NCBI GenBank assembly: GCA_001579985.1
Contig: LRSR01013832.1
Span: 1 to 21,110, forward strand
Direction of reading: 5' to 3'
Length of the DNA stretch: 21,110 bases
Source of the DNA: Hypsibius dujardini
Lineage: Eukaryota > Tardigrada > Eutardigrada > Parachela > Hypsibiidae
The notes under the pieces were generated by a model. The model ran no database searches and had not been told where the DNA came from. It saw nothing but the letters and a program-made list of their open reading frames with translations. The position numbers and the translations under genes are program-made. Below are positions 10,321-20,602 of this stretch, one piece after another; position 1 is the first letter of the stretch; every line of letters begins with the position of its first letter.

Positions 10321-10785
10321 ACAGCCGTTGACACACAAGTGCTGGACGAATCGATTGATTAATCGCTTGAACATGTATAAGCTAAATTGATCACTAGACT
10401 TCACACATACAACAGCAACACACACACACACGCTTTGATTTGCTGGCACAATGGAAGGAAACGCCTCCTATGCCCTTATAAGGAATTGACCTGCAAAATA
10501 TAATCTTCACGAATCGCATCTTTTGTCATCATCCTCTTTTCGCAAGGATCAAATCACACGGCTTCCGCTCATATTTTTTCTGCATCTAAAAAATCCCCTC
10601 GATCGGGTTTTCTCAATTTAATTTTCCGGCTGTGAAACCCGTAAAGATCGTTGACTGTAAAAAAATTATGCTGACTGGTTGTTTATTTTGGTCCACATTC
10701 TCCTCCAAGAAGAGGTCCCTGAGCTCGTGAAGCGCCTTTCCTGTCGTTTTCTGCGCCGCACTGGGCTGCTGCTGCATTTTTCAAT

Positions 10786-13700
10786 ATGGCGGAAGCCATC
10801 ACGGAGGACGATAAGGTGGGCGGCGGCGATGGACAGGAAAAGCGGAGGCGTTTTCGGAGAGATCAGAAGATTTTTATCTTCGTTTTTATTTTATTTCACT
10901 TTTTAATGTTTTTTTCCTGACGTCCTCGTAGGTTAGCATCGTGTCGCGATTTTTACTTCATGCCCCGCCCGGGGAATTCAATGAGGTGTTCAACGGTATG
11001 GCGGAATTTCTAGTTTCAAGGTGTTTTGTCACTGCCTCCCGTCTTGGGAAGGGAAGTTTTTGTGCGGGGTAAAATCTTCATAGGTGCCCTGTTTTGATAT
11101 TACAGATGTTCGAACGCTGTTGAGTGACGACACACTGCTGAAGGATCGCTTGTCTGGGTAAGGGGGCGCGGGATTTGGTTCAGATGGAAGTCGGCTAGCA
11201 TTTAATTTGTTGATACTGGATTGCCTAAAGATCCTGCTCAGTCGATTGACTGATTTAGTTGAAATGATTTATAAGTGCTTGTGCTGCATTGATTGATTTA
11301 TTAACTTGATTGTATAGAATCAACCAAATCAATCAATGCATCCTTAGTTTATGCTAGAATGAGGAATCATGTGGTTTTTTTCTTCCCAGGAGTTTCGCGC
11401 AATACAACAAAGATCAGTTCACACCCGTTCGAGTGGATGGGGCAGAGCTTGCGGTGAGATTCTGCGGTTGTGCTTTTTGGTCTGGGATGCTGTTTAAGGA
11501 TGAGAGATATTTTTACTGGCTGTTTTAACGTTCAGGTGGTTATTAGCGAGCACAACGACCTCGGTCGACACCGATTCTTCGATCCTCGCTCTAAACGGTC
11601 CTTCCACTTTGACCATCTCCGGAAGGAGGCGAAGGATGTGCAACCGCAGGAATTCGACTCGAAGGCCGAATCGTGGCGGTCGGCGTTTGAGGCGCATTTC
11701 TCCAACTACGTCGACAACTATTACAAGCACGGCGTGTGCAGCGTCTTCTCCAAGTACGACGCGGGAGTCATCACCATCGTCGCGTGTATAGAAGATCATC
11801 AGTTTCAACCAAAAAATTTCTGGTATGTGCACACATCTTCGTAACTGATCCATGCTCGAGTTTGCGATATCTTCATTGATTACTCATTACTCAGCAAGAG
11901 AGCAGCTCTCTTCAGCTCATTTGGAGGGATAACAAAGACTAAGACTGTGCAACTAAACTAAAACAGTTAGTCTGTCTGTATGTCTGGTTTTCTACCTGTC
12001 TGCGAGTCCGCTTGTCTGTCTGTTTTTCTGTCTATCCGCCTGTCTGTCTGTTTTACTGTCTGCCTTACTGTCTGTCTTTCTATCCGCCTTTCTGTCCGCC
12101 TTTCTGTCCGCCTTTCTGTTCGTCTTTCTGTCCTAGTTTCAGTCCAGTTCAAGTTTAGTTGTCCCATGAATTCTAGATGAAATCGTTGTTTCCCTTCAGT
12201 AAACTGAAAATGAAGCAAAATAACGTTTCGCGTCGCTTTATCAATTGCAAAATTTCGTCGAATCAAGAATTATAAAAATATGATATCTAGTGCGAACTGC
12301 GCCATTGTAAAAGTAGCATTCGTATTGGGAGCAACAACAAATTGTGCCAATGCCAAGGCGATGATTAAGTATTGCATAAGATTTAGGCTATACAGAAGGG
12401 TTATCCAGCCAAGTTGAGCCGGTACGAGTTTTTAGAAATCGTGCGTTCAGCTGAAATTGCAGCAGTCATCCGCAATCTGAGATCGATAAAACCATTGATA
12501 AGACATTCTTTAAATGCAAAAGTTGTTTATCCGTGATGGGAAATAAAAAAGTAATTGATTTTGAGATGACGGTGGGTATGTTTTCAGAAAATCAAAACGG
12601 ACCATTTTTTAGTAGAACCAAGATACCCCCCGTTTGACTTCAAAATTTCTTGACGAATGGCAAATAGCTTTGTGATAACAAATAAATTTTGTGATTAGTG
12701 AAAAAAATATGCTGGTACGATTACGGGGTGGAAGTCAAAAACAACGAGGCCGCCATCTTTAATGCATGTGGACTGAAAAGCAAGTAGTTCATCTACGAAT
12801 GCAATTTAGGTACACCACTCTTTCACGGATACAAGAAGACCAAGTCCGGTATACGTAAAAAGAAAGAAATAAAGGTTGTCGCATCAGGAACTATCAGAAC
12901 GAACCACAAGGCGCAACAGCACTTCTGCAGAGCTCTTTTTTCGAGGAGCGGCAGGTCCATGCTCGACCTCATGCTGATAATGTTGGAATAAAACAGCAAA
13001 AATCACTTTCTAGTGCTCAGGAAGCATATGTTTGGTAATAAAGGCTTGAAAAGAAAATACATCAAGGGAACACACAACGGATGGCGTTTGAATGTAAAGA
13101 AATTTGACGAAACAAAACAATGTGTGGATCAATCAAAATCACTGTGAATCAATCAAAGAATGGTAGCTATAAAATCGGCTCAACTTGGCTGGATAACCCT
13201 TCTGTAATTCTGTTTTGTATTCGCTGCAGGAATGGCAGATGGCGTGCGCAGTGGTCCTTATCGTTCTCTCCTGGAAGCCAAAGCAAAGCCGAGCTGCGTG
13301 GAATCGTAAAAGTACAGGTAAGCGAACTTGACATTGAAAATTATGATAATTCTTTAAGTGTTAGGTAATGAGAGTTGTTGTTCTTCACGTGGCCAGGTGC
13401 ATTATTATGAGGATGGAAATGTGCAGCTAGTAAGCTCGAAAGAGATCAGCGAAGACATCACCGTTACTGTAAGTCGTCCTCTTTGCCTTTTCAGTATCGT
13501 GCTGTTTTGCCGCTTCAGTATTTTGTCTCCTGTCTGATAAGTCTCCAGTTTGGTCCTGCCTGTTTATTTGTTGTGTCTATTTGCTGTTTTGTCTGTCTGT
13601 CTGTTGTCTGTCTGTCTTATTTTTCTTGTGATGAATTGAATCTGTCTGCTGCGGGTCTCTGTCTCTTCATTATGTATTTGTTCGAATATCTCCATTCGCT

Positions 13701-13925
13701 TCTTTACAGTCCGAGAATGAGACTGCCAAGGAAGTGGTTGCAATTGTGCTGGAGGCGGAGAACCAGTACCAGACGGGCGTCTCCGAGAACTACAGCACCA
13801 TGTCTGAGACCACTTTCAAGGCGCTGCGCCGCCAACTTCCACTGACCAGGACCAAAATCGACTGGGGCAAGATCACCGGCTACCGGATTGGCAACGAAAT
13901 TGGTGGCAAGGGAGACCTGAAGTGA
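10786..13925 (+). CDS. CAPZA: F-actin-capping protein subunit alpha, complete, 8 coding exons
   Basis: Exons: 10786-10815, 10932-10995, 11106-11157, 11390-11453, 11536-11822, 13230-13317, 13397-13468, 13710-13925. All junctions are GT-AG, the phases agree and the sum is 873 nt, 290 residues; vertebrate CAPZA1/2 have 286. The alpha subunit pairs with CAPZB and caps the barbed ends of actin filaments in the cytoplasm. Family landmarks in order: an N-terminal start [20 protein letters not shown], the [14 protein letters not shown] region, [42 protein letters not shown], and the C-terminal stretch [20 protein letters not shown] followed by TKIDW. That last region includes the amphipathic tentacle that contacts actin. 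The ATG has A at -3 and G at +4. Introns are short (79-241 nt) except intron 5 (11823-13229), which carries a microsatellite and an 812-bp TIR element. I found no AATAAA close behind the stop. Confidence 0.97.
11967..12133. repeat. Degenerate TCTG microsatellite in CAPZA intron 5
   Basis: A tract of TCTG and related tetranucleotides interrupted by CCGC and TTTT pieces. Near its end an 11-12 bp unit, CTTTCTGTCCGC, repeats about three times. It lies about 150 bp behind the exon 5 donor. TCTG is on the coding strand. Confidence 0.88.
12393..13204. mobile_element. Non-autonomous TIR transposon C, TA target duplication, CAPZA intron 5
   Basis: An 812-bp element with perfect 29-bp terminal inverted repeats starting CAGAAGGGTTATCCAGCC and ending GAGCCG. 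TA flanks both ends (12391-12392 and 13205-13206). A TA duplication and ends starting CAG fit the Tc1/mariner group. The interior has no long open frame; I could not recognise transposase motifs on either strand, and stops are frequent, so it is either a dead copy or an internal-deletion derivative. The perfect ends suggest it is younger than elements A and B. The right end lies only 25 nt before exon 6. Confidence 0.88.
13589..13617. repeat. Short TCTG microsatellite in CAPZA intron 7
   Basis: Roughly seven TCTG units with one interruption, inside intron 7 (13469-13709), about 90 bp before the exon 8 acceptor and on the coding strand. Confidence 0.85.
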
Positions 13926-15663
13926 GGCAGTAAGCGCAACACACTACAACAAACCATGGTCCGTCTTTCGTTCTTCCACATCACACAGAGACGCCCTCCC
14001 CGGATTGTACCCGCGCCTTCGTCTGGTTCTTGTTTTTTTTCTACTGACCGTGCTTTTATCTTCTTGTTCTTGGTTTTCTTTTCGCGCTGCTCGCTGAGAA
14101 CTAGTTAAGGAAATCTACCGGAAAACTGGTTCTCTCTAACTTGATGAGTTTTTCGTTTGTTATTCTTACCCCCTCACCCCGACTTGGCTAGTTGGATCCA
14201 TGTTTTTTACCCCATCCTATCTTTACGATGAAGAGTTGAATTGCCAGTGTCCATAATCTTTGACCTCGTTGGTGACCGACAACGTCTACGACTTTCCTTC
14301 GCGATGACGGCGGGCAAATCTATCAGCACGACCGATTGCTGCTGACACCAAACCCGACTAAGCGCTTCTTCACACATACATCAGATGTCTGGCCCGATTT
14401 CTGACTCACTTCACGTGACGAAATTTTGTGGCTGCTGCTTTTCGCGCTGTCTTCAGTGGTCTTCTTGAGGTCATACGGCGGCGACTTGATCGCTCAAATA
14501 CAATCTGCAGAAGGCAAACATCGATAACGTCTTGCTTTTTCTCCGGAAACGCGGTCGGTGACACGGCCACTTTTTCTCCTGATTCTTCGCAATCACACCG
14601 AGACAAGGCAGACATCAACATCAACAACAACGAATGCTCTTGTTTGTGTGCTAGAAAAAATATTTCGGGAAGACAACTGAAAGCTTAATCTTTCTTACTT
14701 GCTTGACCAGTTGAGCAGCGCCACCTGCGCTAATTCCCTCTACGAATATATGGATAAAAAATTAATCAGTTGCAGCTGTTACAATGATCACTGTTAATGT
14801 TGTCCATAAATCTGCACTTATGGAAGTTCCAGCAAGCCGGAAACTGAGATAGCTTTAAGAGGTACTAAGAAATTTCAAACTAGAAGACTTTTAATTGATT
14901 TCAATGAATCAACAATCAACTGCTGAATTATACCTTAAACCGTCGGTAAATGCAATCAGTGACTACAATACAATGCAGCTACCTAGGCAGCTGTTCCTAA
15001 AAAATGCTCGACATGTTGCTCAAACGCATCTTCCTGCAGCTATAAAAGATGTATGGATAATATCCTTGTTTAAAGAAAATGTTCTGTTTGAGTCGATCCT
15101 CTGCGCTAATCAAACAATCGATCGTTGAACAACTGCCCAGCGTCGCTTGCAATGGCCGTAAACAGTTGCTACACCCCCTTTGCCCAATCCACGAAACCGA
15201 CCAATCAAGCTGTTTCCTCACAGCCAATTCAATTCATTCACTGCGAACCAGGAATATAAACACCAGCTGACAGTTTCAGTCAGAGTGCAATCGATCCTTT
15301 TCTGTTCTCACTTCTTCAGGCAGGCCTTAGACAGAGAAAATATATTTCTTCTATGTTTCTTCTAATTAATGACCATGCCTAATCTTCAACATCCTCCGGC
15401 TTCATCATCACCACAGGCTCTGATGACCATCTTCTCATCGAATCTCACGCTGCTGCTATCTTACTGTGTCTGTGTCTGCTGGCAGACTGGTTATCGCAAC
15501 TGAGAAAAGGCCAGCCACACAGTTCACTGCTGCTGCTCAGTGCTGGAGAAGTCATCAAACTGTGTGTGTGAGTGTGATTACATCGAGAAATTTCCCCGAG
15601 AGTACAGGTGGACTTCAGCCGGATTGTGTGCGAGGAATTTTGTGCTGGGAGGACGGCAGAATA
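13926..15663. other. Spacer between CAPZA and TBC1D25, no recognised gene
   Basis: About 1.7 kb containing the CAPZA 3' UTR and the 5' region of the next gene. I recognise no exon. A TATAAA at 15255-15260 lies about 400 bp before the TBC1D25 start codon and could be a core promoter element, but this is weak. The frame leading into the TBC1D25 start is open back to about 15466 without any ATG, so extra coding sequence spliced from further upstream cannot be excluded. Confidence 0.55.
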
Positions 15664-18600
15664 ATGTCCGACGTCTTTGCTCTCCACGAAATGGCCGACG
15701 CGGTGAAGGTGAAGATAAAGGTAAGCTGCTGGCAGTGGAGTGGATTAATTTTTTAATCTGTTTGTTCTACGGTGTTCGTGTGTGTTTCTGTGTTGCCATA
15801 TGTTTTGTTGACATAACAGCGGCTTCTCGGCCAAGTGCAGCCGACGGGCTCCTTGGACGCCATGGTGAAGAGGCCAGACTTGGTTGGATCGTTTGATGAG
15901 ATCCCATTTGCATGTGCTCTGCGGTGGTTTTGTTCACCAATTTATGATTTATTGAGAAATTTTGGGTGTTTGAAGCATTAACATTTTTTTGCGAGGAATT
16001 CCAGGAGGCCGATAGGGATTTTTTGGGATGACGGATCGAGGAGATAAACTAAATCTGCCAAGTTCGGCCATGTTGCCTGCTGGAGTGTGCGGTCAAGTGG
16101 CCAAACTTGGCTGGTAAACTGATTTTGTCGAAATTACGTAAAATATTGTATGGTTATGTTCGTGAATTTGAGATTTATTGGAAGAAAACTCATTTTTTGA
16201 ATCAGAATTGTTCAGCGGGAGAAATTCGGGGAGGTAAAAGGTTTTGTTTGGGGACGGAATGGGAGGTTAGCGAAATGAGGCAAGTTTGACCAAACTGGCT
16301 GTGAGTTTCACGATGAAGTGGCCAGACTTGGCTGGTACAGCTGTGGTTTCCTCTTATCAGATGCTTTGTGTGTGTTGTCCTTCGTTTTTGTGTACTGCTT
16401 GGAGTAAGGGTGTCACATTGCTTGAGAAACGCCAACGGGATTGATTCGTGAGGAAGCGGAGGAAGATCACGAAGGAAGTCTCGGAAGAGGTCGTTGGCTG
16501 CCGAACGGAAAGTTGCCGCAGCAGCATTGGAATAAGATCGCCTTCACATCGCGTCAGGCATCAAATACATTGGTCAAGTTGTTCGTCTGTAGTATTCTGG
16601 ACGCGATGGGCATTCGAACGAAGAGTGCGTGCGGAGATGACTGAGAGGAAGGTGCCGGTGGATGTTCAACCGTCTTCCACCGAGTCGTAACGGCTCCGGA
16701 TGTGAAAAACAATTTGGCATTACTCCTGCTGGGGAATCTCTCTCTGCCGACCGACAACTGCGACATCCGGACCCAGCACGAACGCTATTGAAGGATTTCG
16801 TTTTGATGGGCTTACGACGTGGTCGCGGGTAGGGGAGCCAGTACACACGAGGAGGTCTGCAACCAGCACGTTGCATGCTGCACATCTTGGAAGCTTCGTT
16901 GTCTCGAACGATGTCTGACACGAACACGCGCCGGCGAGCTAAGTACGCCGACAGGTGCCAGTCCGGGAGCTGGAGATCCGACCTGGACGGTAATCGAATA
17001 TCCCTCGCGATTCTTCTTTTTGGCAAGCTAATTTTTCTTAACGGCAATTTGACTTGTCCCCATCGGAAAAAACAACATTCTTTGCTGACTTGCCACCTGG
17101 CTGAACACCCTTCTGCATCCACTACATCACCGTCACCGGCGAATTTGCAAGTGCCTGGAGCGGGAACCCCGGAGAGACGTCATTGACTTTTAGCCTTGTC
17201 TCTCTCGTCCCTAAGTCGTCCCTAAGTCGTACCCCATTCTCTAGCCCATTTTTCTTTTTGATCCTACGTCGAATTTCGAGAAAAGGATCCTCCTCGACCG
17301 GGATTAGCTGTGGTCCGGCCTCGTCCAGTGCAGACGTAACGCCGTTCAGGGCAGTGTATTGTTCGCTTCACTTCTCCGAATCACCCTGGTCATTGACGAC
17401 GATTAATTATTTGTCCTAACACACTTGCTCGGTTTTAATTATTCCAGGAAAGGAAAGAAAGTTCGACATGTTTGCCTGCGGGATTTTGCTGTACGGGAGT
17501 TATCATGTTTACGCGATTACGTGTCAGTTTTTCCAAGATAATCTCCGGTCTGTGGCTGCGATGATGGCGGATATGCACTGACTGAAGGAGGCCAGCGCTG
17601 GAGAGCTGGACAGACAATTCTCCGCGACCGGGGCTGATAAGACTGGCTGGGGAAAAAGAAAAATGGCGCTGACCCGACGACCTATGCGCGGAAAATAAAG
17701 GAGGCCGAGGCAGGACAGGACGAAATTCGATAACCGTGGTTAGGCTATCAGTCGACCCACTAAGCACAGTCCCCAGCCCCATCAGTGTCTGACTGACAAG
17801 GAAAGCGACCTTCTACCCCTGCTCCGTCAAATTTGAACTCATCCTTTGTAGTCTGGCTGGCTCGCGCACAAGCGCAGCCACCCCGGCGTGGGAGAACGAT
17901 GCGCTCTGTGACCTGCGAAAAGTTGCGTCAGCGTTTTCAGCAAAAGTTCTCGTTGTTCGAGAGAGTTTCGTAAGAAATGGAATCTCACCGTTATCTTGCG
18001 TAACGACGGCGATTGTCTGGCGGGCAGAATTCGGGTATTTGACTGATTATGGCGATTACTTGATTGATTGATTGAAAGGTTGTTTCTGCCCTGGCTGACC
18101 AACTAAATTGCTCCCTGAAGCGTCTTGTCTGTTTATTTATCTGTTTGTCTGTCCATCTGTTTGTCTGGCTGTTTTCCCGGCTGTCTGACTGTCTTCTTGT
18201 CCCACTGTCTGTCTGTCTGTATGTCTGTCCATCTGTCTGTCCATCCATCCATCCATCTCTTTGTCTGTCTGTCTGCCTGGCTGTCGGATTGTTTGTCGGT
18301 CTTCCTGTCCCACTGTCTGTCTGTCTATTTATCTGTTGGCTTATTTGTTTGCCTGCCTTTGCGTCTGGCTTCTTACTTGTATGTTTCTTTGTCTGGCGTT
18401 CGGGTGTCTTGTCTTTCGGTCTGTGTGGTTTCGCTGAAAACTCTCTGAGCGCTCTTCCATTTCAGAGCAGAGAAGTTCGCTTATGCGTCTAGCTTTAATG
18501 AAGTTTTAATGCGCTTATTTTGTCCATCCGGCCGCCGCGTCGCATGGTGTGCCGACAAAGCTGCGCATCGCGACGCTTCTTGCTTGGTTAGTTTTCTTTG

Positions 18601-20527
18601 TCCGTTTTCATCGCAGTCCCTGCTGCTTCTGCGGTTGGCCATAAACTCAAGCTGTGATAAACTTTCAAGGATCCAAGTCGTTCGTCCACTCTACTGCTCC
18701 GCAATCAATAAGCAGTCAAACCACACAGCCAGACAGAAAGTGGTCTTGCTTGGTGTTTTGGGTCTACTCTGCCTCTGGCCTTACCGAGCAGGCAGGGAGA
18801 TTGCTGTCTAGACGGCTGACCGTTTCGCTCTTGTCTGCCGGACTGATCACTGGTGGTCAGCGCGATATACAATCAGACTGCGACACACCCCCCTTTTCAC
18901 GTTGTGTGTATGTAGTTGGAAAATGATCGTCTTGGCTGTGTGCTTTGTGAGGCCTTTGTCTGGTCAAATTTAGAGAATTGATCGAACAACGCCGGCGGCG
19001 TGGTCAGTGGACACTAGTGAAATGGAACGAATGGGCATCAGTTTACGACCAACAGGTGGCGCTTTGAAATATTTATTGGCAGTCAGAGAAGCGAGTTTCC
19101 GTCGAAATTCGGTTTATATGAGCTTGAACTGTGGTGCTTTTTAGGGTTGCTGTAGCTAATTCTAGTTGCACGTGAACTGAAGCAGATGTGAACTTTTCGT
19201 CATTTTATGGTCCGTGGAATTTACCGACTTGTTTTCCCAATGAAATTGCTAGAACTGCATCGGGTCGTGTCTGTTTGTAGGTCCTTTCTCGAATTTTCCG
19301 CGGGTTTGTTTTTCTGTCCGATTTGCTGTCCTTCTGTCTGACTATTCATTTGTCTGTTTCTCTGTCTGTTTCTCTGTCTGTCCATCTGTCTGTCATTTGT
19401 CGGTCTGTCGTCTGTCTGTTTGCCTGTTTGTCTGTCTGTCTGTATCTGTTTGTCGGCCTATCTGTCTGTCTGTCTATCCGTCTGACAGCTTTGTCTGTCT
19501 GTTTGTTAGTTGCCTGCCAGTTTTGTCTTTTGATCTACCTTTCTGTTTTCTTGTTTGTTTCACCAATTAACTGTTTTTTCTGGTCAACCCGTTGCAGCAC
19601 GATGTATGAGTGCGTCAATCAGGCACAGCAGGTGTACTGGTATGACCAAAGTGCACTTTATTACGACGCCAGTTATACCGATTACAATATTTCCATTCGG
19701 TAATGCCTTGTGGCGCTTGGTTGTGTGGTCGGAATGTGTCTGTATCTCTACTGTACCATTACCTTGCTTTTGTTCGTATCGAACTCTGTAGGACAAACCA
19801 TGAAAAAACCGGTGAAAATGTCCCCAGGTTACATCTGGGCGCAGCCGTTTTAACATTGTTGTGTTCATTTTCTTGTTTCCTCACCCACGACAAGCACAGC
19901 ACACACCCGTATCACATGCTGCCTTAGCGTTACATATTTTTGCTCATTCATTTTATTCCGGCATCCTTTTAATTGCTCTATTTTTATTTCCATTTGTAGA
20001 AGTGCGACGGACCCAATTCGACGCCGGTCTACAAAAAGTTCTGCATCGACCCCCGCATCACGTCGTTCGAGGTGCTGAGGAAGCTGCTCTCGAAGGCCTT
20101 CGAGATTAAAGGGTCAGTTCCTCCGTTCCAGGGCTCTGCTTGACTTCTGAGGGCAGGGGAAGCGAGAAGGACATCGGGAAGATTTCTAGGCGGCCTTGTC
20201 GGCACGGCTGCGTAGTTGACCTGGATGGGCGGGTTAGATTAGTGAGTAATTCTTGTGTGTTTTTTTGCAGGGAATTCAGCATTAGTTACTTCACGAAGGA
20301 CGACAATAACAAGCCGTCCTATCTGTCCTTGCTATCAGATTGGGATCTGGACGCGGCGCTGCTGAGTTGCGCTGCCGATCCGTATCTGCGATTGAAGGTT
20401 GATCTGCAGCCTTTTGAAGACGGTAAGAGCTTCGTCAATTAAAGCAGACCATGACGAAAGCAGAGACAGACAGACAGACAGACAAAGAGGTAGACAGGCA
20501 GATAGACAGATAGACAGGCAGGCAGGC

Positions 20528-20602
<75 letters not shown>

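Larger units (their letters stand above)
7647..10785. other. Spacer between the divergent DSTYK and CAPZA genes
   Basis: About 3.1 kb with no recognised exon. It must contain the 5' UTRs and promoters of both flanking genes, but I see no clear TATA box or other element I would place with confidence. A TTTAG acceptor-like site just above 7700 on the minus strand could end a 5' UTR intron of the kinase gene. The spacer holds several TTGATTGATTG tracts (7661, 7876, 7926, 9953, 10350), a short tandem duplication, two inverted-repeat elements and an AT-rich island, each listed separately. Confidence 0.6.

Noticed and set aside
15885-15905. Hammerhead ribozyme core (GATGAG next to GGATC) in the 224-bp repeat
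   Set aside because: The required CTGATGA and following GAAA are not both present with a stem between them; no other complete core was found in the window.
16800-17040. Possible remnant of a Gypsy-type integrase tail on the plus strand
   Set aside because: Only a short RRRAKYADR-like stretch suggested it, frameshifts would be needed, and no reverse transcriptase or LTR is visible.
16574-17122. 182-codon open frame on the minus strand in TBC1D25 intron 1
   Set aside because: It is Arg/Pro/Ser-rich, has no motif, overlaps open frames on the other strand, and looks like chance openness in a GC-rich stretch.
14715-19062. 10-bp inverted pair GCGCCACCTG / CAGGTGGCGC
   Set aside because: Too short and 4.3 kb apart, with no matching flanks; expected by chance.
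20461-20600. CRISPR-like regular repeats
   Set aside because: The repeats are 4-bp microsatellite units without spacers in a eukaryotic intron.
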